In this document: piece by piece, positions 42,662 to 54,900 of the stretch | How positions within the stretch are numbered: position 1 is the first letter of the stretch | Layout: the number at the start of each line of letters is the position of its first letter | Assembly: GCA_043228905.1 (NCBI GenBank) | Contig: JBHGNT010000021.1 | Location: forward strand, 6,324,001-6,388,000 | Length of the DNA: 64,000 bases | Direction of reading: 5' to 3' | Origin: Azolla caroliniana | Taxonomy: Eukaryota; Polypodiophyta | Translations under genes and position numbers: made by a program | Notes under the pieces: model-generated | Databases searched by the model: none | The model's input: only the letters and a program-made list of their open reading frames with translations | Told to the model about the DNA's origin: nothing

Positions 42662-42992
42662 CACATGTGTATGTATACACATACACATACACATACACAT
42701 ACATTATACATATACATATACTGTTATACATTATACAAATACATTATACATATACATAATCATATACATATACATAGACATGTCACATATACGTACGTAT
42801 ATACATAGACATAGACATAGACATGTCACATATACATATACATATACATAGACATAGACATAGACATGTCACATATGCATATACATATACATAGACATAG
42901 ACATATACACATACATATACATATACATATATACACACACACACACACATACATATACATACACACACACACACACACACACACATACATAC
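42662..42992 (+). repeat. Compound (CA/TA)n microsatellite with GACATGTCACATA blocks
   Basis: Alternating ACATAC/ATAC and ATAGAC tracts; the block GACATGTCACATA recurs at about 42778, 42820 and 42864. The tract ends in (CA)n at about 42962-42984. Confidence 0.9.
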
Positions 42993-45616
42993 CATCGCCA
43001 TTGCCATTGTTTTGCCTTTCCTTGCCTTCTTGTTTTCATCTCGGTCCCTCAGAAAGTTGTCGGCTTGGGGCCTCGTTGTTCTACTACCCAACCTGTGTGG
43101 GCGCTGGTCGTATCATGCGGTCAGTCGGTCTCGTTTGTTTCGGGAGCCGACTTTTCTTCTTCAACATAAGATCCGCATGTCGTTTGACATTTGTGTGTTT
43201 TCTAACTCGCGGAGCTCTCTGCGTCGGTCCGATGATGTCATTGTAGAGTGCGGGTTGGCCACTCCACATCGTCGTTGGTAATGATCAGATTGTGCTTGTA
43301 TAGTCGACGGGAGGTTGAGGTACATTCGTTTAGATAACATGGGGCAATCGAATGACTATGGCCACATCAATCTTCTTCTTTTCTTTTCTCATCGAGGTAT
43401 TCACAAGTGTCTAGCTTTTTCTACCAGCTCCCCAATCCTACCATCTGACTTCATCGTAGTTACTAAGTACCATTAATCATCTTCATTATGCCAATGGAGT
43501 CAAGTTGTAGTGTGTTGACTCCCGATCCACATCTTGCATTTGAGAGATAAACCATATTGTTTTCAAGAATTGGTGTTTCTTGTGATTGATTGGGTGTGAC
43601 ATGGTGGATGGAAGAGCACACACGTTCCTTGTTATTCTCTTTGCCAAAGCATGAATTTATGCGATCATGTGAATACACATTTTTTGCTAGAGCATGTGAG
43701 TGAGCAATGGACTTGCATCCTTTCCTATAACATGTCATCGATATGTTGTAAACACATGTGTTTGTCAGAGCATATAGTGTGAGCACGAAGCACAAGTTTG
43801 TGACATTTTTAGATGTCTTACACCAACCACTGATATTTCTATTGGTTGAAGTTTTATATCCTTATTAGTTGCAATGGACTTGCAAAACTTATGAATGATC
43901 ATCAAACACTCTCAAGCTACTATCACTCATATGTTATGGCAGAAGTGAACTCATCCTCTCTTATCTTAAATAGTTGTTTTAACTAAGAAGTTAGTTATTT
44001 CCATAGTATGTATAATGGCTTAGTTGTTTTACATAACTTGTTGACGATGAACAAATGATGCACAAATGGACAAACCATGCTTCAATTAGTAAACAAGAAC
44101 CGCAAATTCTCATACAAGAATATTAACATAAGGCCTATAGTAACATGCTTAACATTGATCTCATGAAGAAGTTTTGTAGAGATAAGTTTTGAATCCCTAA
44201 TGTTTAAGTTAGAAATGAGGTGCTTTAAAAAATTGAGTAAGAAAGGATGCATAAATAAAATTGAGAGAACCAAGATAAGGGGAGAAGGTAAGCAAAGCAG
44301 ATATTGTCATGATACCACAAAATGATTGACTTTCAATGATTTGCTACGCCATGAAGTTTGGTTTGTCACTAAACCCTGGGCTTTCAGATCCCAAAACTCA
44401 TGAACCCAACACTAAGCACTATCTATCTCACTCATTTTATGTTCACCATGAGCTCACTTGCTATTTATAAAAGGATTTCCCTCCTTTTTCATGCAACACA
44501 ACTTCTTTTTTCTTTTTTGTATTCCATACATTTCTTGTAATGTAGCATTTTACGTTATCGTTATTGTGACACCCACTACACTCCTAACTATTCATGATTA
44601 CTAAATAACAATGTGGCAACGTGGCGGCCATGCATGGCTACTAATGGAAATTGTGCATAGCATGATGCTACACTATATAAAAAGAAGGCATTCTATAGTC
44701 ATAACCATTCTAGTTATCTTCATCCAACTTCCGAATGATAGAGAAGAATGATGATAGTTTTCTCTTGTGATGATAACGATCTTTGATAAACCAAACCATT
44801 GTGAGATATCACCAAGAGAGGTAATTGTTTCGCACATTCTCGTATATCGAGGGTGTAGTGGTTGATGGACATACCCCTTTGTTGCATGTTCAATTGTTGT
44901 TGGAGTTGAAGTTTGAGGCCAATGTGTTCTCAACAAAGGCCTTCTTGAAGTTTTCTCATGCTTTCTTTAGTGTACTCATGTCTCATACATAGCCAAGCAT
45001 GTGGCCATGAACGAGTTTCACAAATGAATACATGAGTAAACTTGCACTTTGATTTTATCTTGCATAATTGGCATGCCTCGTGTTGGGCAAGGTAGCAAGA
45101 TCCCCTTTAATGTAACACCCAGGTCCCATACCCTTGTCCTACAAGGAATTTGTGCAAGTACACATGGAAGTAGGATCAATCTCATCATGGCGGGAGAGTC
45201 AATGAGATATCTAAAGCCACAACTTCCATTCAATTCAAAGGTATCTATTGTTGATTAAATCAATGATTTCCTTTGATACACATGTGCTCAAGAGATGTTT
45301 GTAGTTTAGCTAGTTATCTCAACAATATAGTCCCCCAATGAACCTATTCATGAGTTTCATATTAATCACTCTATTTTTATGCTCCCATCTATAGTGGTGA
45401 GCTCTCACTTGAAGAATGCAATCTCGCATAGCTTCACTTGCCTCTTGTTTGAGTGAAAATAATCGATGAATGGGACTCTACTTAGCCCCTTGGTGAGTGA
45501 AATTCTTTAAAAAAATCCTTAGTAAAAACCAAGCCACTCGAGATTTCCTCAGAGAGTGTGCCCTAATCTCAACCCAAAGGCTATCACTTAGGTTAGAATC
45601 AACAAGAGGTCATACG
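42993..45616. other. Intergenic region, no gene seen
   Basis: Only short ORFs without recognisable motifs. The segment 43010-43260 is GC-richer than its flanks and may be a transposon relic, but no domain could be read in it. Confidence 0.45.
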
Positions 45617-46348
45617 CCTTAGGATTTCTTGGGATTTCTCAATGTGGTCATGTATATCACCTTTGATCACAAGTATATTGGAACCATTTTACAAATTTGA
45701 GTTGATCAAACTTCATCCTATGAGAAATGTACTTGTGATGATGGTGATGGCATGTACTATTATTGGACTTCCCCCTTGTACCATATAGACAACATGAATT
45801 CATGGTCTCGCAAAGAGTTGCAATATGAAGGCTTACATGAGTCTTGTGTGGCATTATTCCTTAGGATTTCTTGGGATTTCTCGATGTGGTCATGTATATC
45901 ACCTTTGATCACAAGTATATTGGAACCATTTTACTAATTTGAGTTGATCAAACTTCATCCTCCGAGAAATGTACTTGTGATGATGGTGATGGCATGTATT
46001 ATTATTGGACTTCCCCCTTGTACCATATAGACAACATGAATTCATGGTCTAGCAAAGAGTTGCAATATGAAGGCTTACACATAGAGTCTTGTGTGGCATT
46101 ATTCCTTAGGATTTCTTGGGATTTCTCGATGTGGTCATGTATATCACCTTTGATCACAAGTATATTGGAACCATTTTTCTAATTTGAGTTTATCAAACTT
46201 CATCCTCTGAGAAATGTACATATGATGATGGTGATGGCATGTACTATTATTGGACTTCCCCCTTGTACCATTTAGACAACATGAATTCATGGTCTAGCAA
46301 AGAGTTGCAATATGAAGGCTTACACATAAAGTTTTGTGTGGCATTATT
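45617..46348 (+). repeat. Tandem repeat, three units of 242-245 bp
   Basis: Units start CCTTAGGATTTCTTGGGATT at 45617, 45859 and 46104; a fourth begins at 46349 but diverges at once. Copies differ by a few substitutions and a short insertion. Each contains a 61-65 codon ORF, which is a by-product of the repeat. Confidence 0.9.
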
Positions 46349-46869
46349 CCTTATATTTTTTGTGACATGTTTACAGGTGTTCCTATTGTCACCTTGTGAT
46401 CTTTTTGTTTTTATTGGGTCAACGGAAACCTTGTGATGCATCATTATTGTATACTTCCCTTATGATATTAGTTCTATCAATATGTGATTCCTCTCCACTA
46501 GAGATAGACCTATGTGTTTCTTGATGTTTATAGGAGAATATCATATTGGGAAGATGATTTCTTTATTGTAAGTGGCAAGTTCGGGTTTGGAATGTTTGAC
46601 TCTTCAAAGGTGTTGTCCTATGTTTAAGTATCATATATACCTTGCATTTACATCAAGTTTACTATTTGCCCCATTGTTGAACTAGTGAACCATGTAGGGA
46701 GTTCCTGTCGGGAAACGAAAACCATCAATGCGGAATAGTAACAACACTATATATATTGAAGATCAATAGGTTAGTGAACATAAACCAAGATGAACAGAAG
46801 ATTAACCAAAGCAACTTGACATAAAACAAGATCGAGAGGAGAAAGGGAGACAGAGACACCAAAAGGCAC
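46349..46869. other. Intergenic region up to copia H, no gene seen
   Basis: Starts with a decayed edge of the tandem repeat. No coherent ORF. Confidence 0.5.
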
Positions 46870-46950
46870 TGTTAAGAATCGGGTGTGATTTTGTGTCATT
46901 GAAAAGATGTATGTGTGTGTGTATGTGTGTGAGATAGAGACAGAGCTCAG

Positions 46951-47013
46951 ATGGACGTAGTTTAGTTGGTAAGGTTGCCCAATGGAGACCAGGTGGTCAT
47001 GGGTTCAAGCCCC
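46951..47013 (+). repeat. tRNA-like sequence 1 inside copia H LTR
   Basis: Box A TAGTTTAGTTGG (46958-46969) and box B GGTTCAAGCCC (47002-47012), spacing as in tRNA genes. Folding into a functional tRNA is not evident. Confidence 0.55.
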
Positions 47014-47079
47014 CTACATTCCATAGTGGCATCTAGTGGAATAAGAGATATCTATGAAGTAATAAAGAGGTGAAAAAAT

Positions 47080-47137
47080 TGGGTCTCGAACCCAAGATGT
47101 AGTGCTAGTAATGTAAACAACTTACCACTAGGGTAAA
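47080..47137 (-). repeat. tRNA-like sequence 2 inside copia H LTR, opposite strand
   Basis: On the minus strand, box A TACCCTAGTGG (47125-47135) and box B GGTTCGAGACC (47082-47092). It points toward tRNA-like sequence 1, making a convergent pair. Confidence 0.55.
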
Positions 47138-47373
47138 GCTAATTATGATAAAATAAATAAGGTATAAGGAGAAGACGCTTACCTTCTCTCTATGTTCTTG
47201 CACTACAACCAACTCTTGGGAAGGAGGTGGAGACTTAATTACCTAGTAACTATGTGTCATAGGACTTAAATTCTATGACACATTAGTTATGATACAAAGT
47301 GGTGGAATGTTCACACAAATGGCTACTCCTAAGGTGTGTTCCCACATTAGGAAGTTGAGTATGATTCTCAACA

Positions 47374-50300
47374 TGCCCCTTCAAACACAACTTCCGGTCG
47401 CTGGATAGTCAGCTTGGTGATTGGTCTCTGGATCGGCGTTGGTAGTCGGCTCTCGCTTTTGTTGTGGATGGATGACTTACTCGAGTGTTAGTTCTCCGTT
47501 CGACTCTCATTCGGGCTGCTACTCATTAATCCTCCTCAAGCTCGGTTGGTTGGCAATTGAGAGACCTAGGTTCGACGTGAATTGTCGTAGCTTGTCGGCT
47601 CCCAAGGCCGTCATGAAGATCTCGGTCATCTGTAGGTTGGTGTTCATGTGTTGTAGGTCGACATCTCCGGCCAGGACACGTTCTTAGATGAAATGATAGT
47701 ACACCTCAACGAGCTTAGTTCGAGCGTGGAAGACTGGGTTATGAGCCAAGTAGATACTGCTCGTGTTGTCGTAGTAAAGGAGAATCGGATCCTTGATGGG
47801 AACGCCCAAATCCCTAAGAATGCTCTTGAGCCATACGACTTCACATGCGACCATGGCCGCACCCTTGTATTCTGCCTCTGTGCTCGATAGTGTGACTATC
47901 GGCTACTTTTTATAACTCTAGCAGGTAGCTCAGCTGCCGAGGGAGAAGATGAATACAGAAGTCAATCGGCTATTGACCTTGTAGCCGGCCTAGACGACAT
48001 TTGTGTACCCTTAGAGTCGAATTGGTGTGGTTGATTTGTAGAGGATGCCATAGTCCATTGTCCCACTTACATAGTGTAACACTTGCTTACCACAGTCAAG
48101 GCGAATGTTTCTAGGTGTCTACATTAACTGCCTAAGCAGACCGACCGGATAACTCAGGTCTGGTTGAGTAATAGTGAGGTAGATTAGGCTTCCGACTAGT
48201 TGTCGATAGTGAGTCAGCTCACACTCTTCTATGCCGAAGTCGGCATTTAACTTTAGGTTTCGATCGAGAGAGGTAGTGAAGGGTTACACTCTGTCATACC
48301 AAACTTGAAGAGCAGATTGAGGATATAGTGTCATTGGGAGATCATGATGTCGTTGGGGGTCCGAATTACTTCTATCCCTAGAAAGTAATGAAGCTCTTTC
48401 ACATCCTTCATTTTGAATCGGCCAGAGAGGAGTTTTTTTATATGTTCAATATCTGCTATGTGCTCTCCTCCAATGACCAAGTCGTCCACATATTTTATGA
48501 TAAACAATTGTCCTTTGAAGTCACTCTAGATGAACATGGAATTGTCGGACTTGGACATTTTGAAGCCGATTTGATGAAGATATTGAGTTATCTTCGAATG
48601 CCGTGCTTTAGGTGCCTGCTTAAGGCCGTAGAGAGGCTTTTTGAGTTGGCAGACGACAGTCAAATGCATATTAACTAATTTGACGTCGAGAGGTTGTAGC
48701 ATGTACACCTCATCTAATTCACCTTGAAGAACGACGTTCTTTACATCCATTTGGTGGAGGTGTCACCCTTTGGCTACTGCCAACAGGATCACGATTTGGA
48801 TGGTAGTCCTCTTTGCCACTGGGGCAAAGTCTCTTCATAATGGACCCCTTGTGTCTCTGCATACCCTTTCGCAACAAGTCGGGCCTTATACTGATTGTCG
48901 GTGCCGTAGGCGTTGTGCTTCACCTTGTATATCCATTGGCATTTCATTGCTTTTTGATGGGGTGAAGAGGAGACGAGATCCCATGTCTCATTATTGGAGA
49001 GTGCTTGCATCTCCTTGTTCATCACTTCGACCCATCGTGGGTCCTTAGCGGCTTTGGGAAAATTTTCCGACTCCCAAACTGACCCCACCTTCATCATAAA
49101 CACATACTGATATGCCATGACATAGTCATTATAGCCGAACCAGCTAATTACATTCTTTTCGCGGGTAGAGCGTTGGAGTTTCTCACCTGCTATTATGAGC
49201 GCTTTCTTGGCTTTGGGTGTCCTCATGATAGGAGCATCAAGGCCATCGAACTCACTAGTGAGTGAGTGAGTCGATTAGTTGTCATTCGGATCTTCATTTT
49301 GGCCTTCACTTTGTCCATCTTCGGACTCGACCGTGATGTGCTTCAATCGCTCGGAGGCTCTTGTGGTCCACTCAATCTAGTCGTAATTGGACTTTCTTTT
49401 GGTATGAGCCTTAGTCGATCCTCCTCCTCTTAGTCTATGTCAATATCAATTGTGAATGGTTCGGTGGATTCGGTTCTGGTTCGTACCAAGATGCCAATTC
49501 GTCAAATACGATGTCCCGAGTCACTCGAACTTTTCGGATAGAAGGGTTATAACACTTATATCTCTTTTGTTCGAGTGAGTACCCTACGAGGATACATTTC
49601 TCTGACTTCAGATCGAGCTTTTGTCACTTTCATCAGGAATGTGTACATATGCAACCAAGCCAAATATCCTGACGTGGGATAAGTTCGACTTTTTACGGTA
49701 ACCATAGAACTTCTTGTGAAGGGCTACGTTGTCGTAAAGATTCTGGTTATGTGTCATAACCGTCGGGGTTCTGTGACTCGGGGATAATCGTGCGGATGGT
49801 GTGAGGAGAAGAAGGCAAGAAGACAAGATAGATGTGACGTTGTCACGAAAATAATTTTATTTGTAAAACTCCACTTACAATATTTGTTTGCTAACAGGTT
49901 ATTTGGCAAGACTCAAACTTAGCTCCTCTACTTTCTTTGAAGTAAGGCTTAACCACTTCAACACTTTTCTTTGTCTATTGACTTAACTTTCTTTCTCTTT
50001 ATATTTACTATTTTATTTTACAAAATTTGTGGAAGTTATTTTGGGAGGATTCAAACTCACAAGCAACCTCTATTTGCAAAGGGGCATTTAAGATAGGCCA
50101 CTTCAACTTCTTCATTTTCTTACTTTCTTTTCCTTTTCTTTAATTTTTGTTTTGTCTTCAATAGGCCATCATCTTCTTGAGCGACCTCTGCATCTTGCAC
50201 CCCCGCGACCTTCTTCACTCGCTTTCTCTTCTCTGTCCTTTCCTCCATTCTCCTCCCCATTTAGTCACCATGGGAGTAGCTTTTATAGGGGGTCAACCGC

Positions 50301-51650
50301 CCAACCACTCTCCTTGAGGCGGTTGACAAACCACCTCATGCATGGGCCGTTTTATTTATTTTTATTTTTATTTTATTTTATTTATTTATAAATTTTATTT
50401 CATTGTGGTGTGCATGTGTTCCTTTGTGCCACCCTTTTAACACACCCTTTTTAGCCTGCATGTACCTAAGCCAACCCACCATTTTTGCACACCCTTTTTA
50501 GTACGCATGTAGCTAAGCCAACCCAAATGGGTACTTTTGTATCAACTATAAATTGAGCACGAAGTAAGAAGCTAAGTAGGTTGGTTTTGATCTATTATGT
50601 GCATTTCACATTATATTTTTACAATGAAGAAATTACAAAATGACCCTCATTTAATTTCAAACTCCCCCTTTTGATATAATTACATTTGTGTCCTGAGTGA
50701 TCTTGAAGGTAACATTGATCCTTCCGAACGCTATATCTTGGGCTTCCACATGCCGATTCACAAACAAAAAATTCCCACATGCTCCTGGTCACAAGCTCTA
50801 TATAGAAAATGTACTTCTAAATATTTTTAACATTGTTTCGATATCTTGAAGCCTCAACTTCACGACAACGTCGTGCACCCTACATGTTGTGTACCTATTC
50901 ATTAGATAAACAACCATGTTTGCCGCCTCAACCCAATGCGACTTCGGCAGAATTTGATTCTTCTCGTTCATCATTGCCCTTACTACCTCTAATATATGTC
51001 GATTCTTTCGTTCGTTTACTCCGTTTTGTTGAGGTGTGTGTTGGCAAGTAAATTCTCGTCGAATTCCTTCCTTCCGGAGATAGGCTATTGTTTTTAAAAT
51101 TCTAGAAGTGTGAGAACACTTCACTCTTCTGCCGCATCAGATAAACCCAGGTATGCCTGGAGAAGTCGTCGATGTTCGTGACATAGTATCGGCATCCACC
51201 GAATGTGGCCGTTTGAGCTGGTCCCCACACATTAGAGTGGAAGATATCCATCATGCCTTTGCTTACGTTCCTCTCTTTCGGGAATGGTTGTCAGTGTTGT
51301 TTGCCGAATTGGCAGGCTTCACATACACCTGCAATCTCCTTCTCTGTAAAAGTCGGGAGTCTGATGATGACTCCTTTCGATTGCATGCCCTTGAGCTTCA
51401 GGAGATTGATGTGACAAATCCTTTTGTGCCATAGCTCTATGTCGGTGTCGGCTTTATGGCCCTTGGCAACCATTGCCGATTACATCTCGTGAGAATCGAG
51501 AATGAACATCTGGCCTTCTCTTCGTCCTCGAGCAATAATTCGGCCTTCTTTTTCAATGAAGCAGCCTTCATGATTGAACCGAACTTGCATGCCTTGCTCC
51601 ATGATTTGGCCAGCTGGTTGAGACCAGATTCTTCGTTATAGTTGGAAATG
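47374..51650 (-). pseudogene. Copia H gag-less pol remnant, minus strand
   Basis: Reading on the minus strand from 51650: a protease/pre-integrase remnant (IELWHKRICHINLLKLKGM, GVCEACQFGKQH; 51473-51291), an integrase (QNGVNERKNRHILEVVRAMM, 51124-50870), then after a foreign insertion the IN-RT linker (NLSHVRIFGLVAYVHIPDE). RT follows (49226-48526: ARLVAKGYAETQGVHYEETL, MDVKNVVLQGELDEVYML, KKPLYGLKQAPKA). An RNase H trace lies at 47862-47644. Gag and the 5' LTR are absent; the remnant stops about 300 bp before the INTS9 start codon. Many stops and frameshifts. Related to copia B. Confidence 0.8.
49736..50869. mobile_element. Unclassified 1.1-kb insertion in copia H, flanked by GTCGT
   Basis: It interrupts the copia H integrase frame. 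GTCGT occurs on both sides (49731-49735 and 50870-50874), and the copia reading is continuous when the insert and one GTCGT are removed. No TG/CA ends, clear TIR or coding domain. Within it, 50400-50660 resembles, in inverted orientation, 58205-58560. Two weak box B-like matches (near 49905 and 50060, minus strand) suggest SINE pieces. Confidence 0.5.
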
Positions 51651-51664
51651 TCATGAAGACATAC

Positions 51665-51722
51665 ATTTTGGCTTACAAGGATTCGAACCCACAACGTCTT
51701 GTTCTATGCATTAGACCTTTGG
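51665..51722 (-). repeat. tRNA-like relic upstream of INTS9
   Basis: Minus-strand box B GGTTCGAATCC (51679-51689) is perfect. The box A (around GTCTAATGCA) is weak and the spacing is short. Confidence 0.35.
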
Positions 51723-51956
51723 CTTTTTCTATTGATAGCATCATAGCAAAAAACAAAAGAGCATTTTTCCAGCTTGTTGTATTGATAGCAGAAACAGAGT
51801 ATTATTACTTGTTGTATTGATAGCAGAAAACTGCTTGTATTTTCTTCTCTGGAATGGGAACTCGAGTATTCTCTTCCTCTTTTCCATTCTTTCTTTTGCC
51901 AAAAAGCTTGGGCCTAATACAACAAATGCACTAGGTGGGTTCTTGATTCTGTAACT

Positions 51957-54900
51957 ATGGAGCTGGTAAGTTCACTCACCATCTCCCCAGTTTTTTTCTT
52001 TCCATGTCTTAAACATCTCATGTGCTCTAGATAAACTCTGTTTCTCCTGTTATGCTATGGTATTGATGATGACAACCTTGTCATTTGCTTTAGACATGTT
52101 TGGGGAAGGAAGGAAAAGGAAGAAAAAGAGGACCGTCATGCCATCTCCTGCAAGTCTCAGGAGTGAATTTTCTTCTAGAATGTCCAATAGACATGTCTAT
52201 GCTTCTTTACTTCTGCCCTGTATCCACTGAGATGGAAATGATGATGAATCATAATAAAGAAAGAAGTGATTCCTCGGAAAGACAGGATAAATCAAATAGA
52301 TCAAACTTTTCCCATGAAGAAGACGTGGATAAGAATGAGAATGTAAAAAAGCAAAAAATTGCATCATCAGGTATGCATGGTTCTATGCATATGGATGATC
52401 AACTCTACTCAAAGCATATGAAAGGGTTCAGAAATGATCATATTCACAAGGATGTATGCGACATTTCAGCAGATTCCCACATATATACCAAAACAGTTGA
52501 TTTGCATTCTTTCTTGGAGGAAGAGCCATGGTACATGACTTCAGAATTCAGTTTAGTAGATGTATCATGTATTGATGTAGTTCTTATATCAAATCCTCAA
52601 GGCATGCTTGGCTTGCCTTTCCTAACTGGTATGAAGGGTTTTTCAGGAAAGGTACGTTTCATGATTTTTTTTCGCATGAAATACTTTTATGTTTTGGCAT
52701 GAAGGACTTTTGGGAAAAAGATATGAATCTTACATGATTTTTTCTGCAAAGTTATTGCTTCTATTTTATTATGAAAATTAACATTTAATGGTTAATGTTT
52801 GTGACATGAAAAATGCTTTTTGATTTTTGTTTGTGGCAAGGGGCATAGAAATGGGATGTCAAATTGTTAACCAATGGGTAGTGCTGATAAAATGTTCATC
52901 ATTCAGTTGCACATTCTTGACATATATAGATCGTTTTAACATATATGGCTCTCACGATAGCTATGTTTACCCCATGACCTTTGGTGACATATAGGTTTCC
53001 AATTTGATTAAATGGTGTACTGTTTTGTTTGATGAACTACAGATATATGCAACAACTGTTACAGCAAAATTGGGTCAACTTATGATGGAGGAGCTTGTAT
53101 CTGTGCATGGAGAGTATGTACAAAGTTTCAGAAGATCACCAGTGACCTCCAAAACCCCATTTTGGTTAAAATCACCAATATTTGATACACTTCCTAAAAG
53201 CTTGCAAAAAGCATTTGAAGATGACAATGGTGTTGGTAGGCTAAATTGGCACAAACTTTATGGGTAAAACTTTATTTAGTTCTTGCTTTCAATACCTGTA
53301 ATTATATATTTTGTAATGTTCAAGTTTTAATATGAAAATGTGAATGAAATTATAATGTCACTCACACAGAAGGAACAAGGATGCAATTATCATTCTGAAT
53401 GGAAGGATATAAACTATACATGTTCCATACCTTTTTTATTTCTTGAAGTTGTATATAATCACCATACATTAGCACTGTAGGTGCATCAAATCTACAAGCA
53501 TCACGTTAAGTCTCTTATGTTATGATTTCAATGTCTACATTCTTTATAATTACAGACATGTACCCAGTCTATCTAAAAAGAAAACGTAAGAGAGAAACCT
53601 TGAACATAATTATTACAGCTTTTATTCCTGTGGTTGATATTGCAGGAAGGTGGATATAGAAGCATGTATGAAAAAGGTGCAATGTCTCCATTATGATGAA
53701 GAGAGAAGCATTTATGACTGTGTTTGCATAAAACCTTGCAGTTCAGGATTTGAACTTGGGTCTTCAAATTGGGTCATTACAGGAACAAGATGTCTCTCAT
53801 ACTTTTCAGCATCCGGTCTCATATCCGAACATGCCATGGGCCTAAATGTAGCGTCACACGTTTCTAGTGACATATTGCTCTTTGGTGACTTGGAGAGTTC
53901 CACTTATGAGGAAAAGAAGTTGGTAAATGAAGTGATGGAGAGTGAAAAGGTTATAGAGGTATCAGAAATGATTAGGCAGGAGAATAAAGTAAGTAATACT
54001 TTCAAGAATTGTGACGAGTTATCATCGGTTTGTGAGGCTGCATTGAATGCTGTTAAATCTGGAGGCTCTGTTTTGATGGCAAACTCTGGATTCGGTGCAT
54101 CACTGCAACTTTTAGAGGTCATTTCTCAAGCATTGCACACCTCAAAATTGGAGTAAGGATTATACACAGAAAATAGCCATCTACATACTATTGTTTTTAG
54201 GATAAAGCACTAGAATACCTCCTAAGGATTTGGATATTTAGTAGAATAGCCCTAGGTTTGCAGGAAGCACAAGAATACTCCGTCTGCTGGTAAGTAATGA
54301 TGTGAACTATACAATTTGGAGGTGCTCTTGTAATTTTTGAAAACTTAGCGCTATTCTGGTAATTACCCAAATATGCTAGGAATATTTCACTGCTTTTCCT
54401 TCTTTTTTTTGTCTTTTGTAATGGGCATCAAAGGTACATTCCTTATGTTTTTGGTTTTTCTGGGTATTCGTGAAAGGCACATTCCGATATTCTTTGTTGC
54501 ATCAGTTGCTGAGGAGCTTCTAGTATATACCAATACTGTGCCAGAGTGGCTCTGTACTGCAAGGCAGGAAAAGGTTCAGTATGAAAATGAAAAGTGTGAA
54601 GTCATGCCAAGGTCTTTCATGTGGAATCATAATGAAAAATCTTCCCAAACAGTTATATGCAGGAGAGGCACTCTTTGGGCATGTAGAGCTACTGAAAACT
54701 AAGCGATTATATCAAATATCCTCACTTCACTCACCAGAATCAGTGTGCGGTTTTTTTTCCATCTTTCTGGTTAATTTGTTAATATTCAACCCTTAACTGT
54801 TAATGTCTTTAAATGAGTTTTATTACCAAGGAGCACTTTTTATTTATTTGCTGGCTTTGTAGGAGGCTGTGGAAGGAGCCTTGCATTGTCTTTGCAATGG

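Larger units (their letters stand above)
46870..47373 (-). repeat. Copia H 3' LTR (minus orientation)
   Basis: 504 bp, TG...CA (TGTTAAGAATCGG ... GATTCTCAACA on the plus strand), followed at 47374 by the minus-strand polypurine tract. It shares the TATGTGTCATAG ... TTCTATGACACAT inverted repeat with copia B, so the families are related. It contains two tRNA-like segments. Confidence 0.75.

Noticed and set aside
43012-43281. Coding gene in the GC-richer segment
   Set aside because: Short ORFs in several frames, none with a recognisable motif.
52161-52702. INTS9 exon starting at 52161 after a TCTCAG acceptor
   Set aside because: The frame is continuous and better conserved from 52094, so no intron is needed there.
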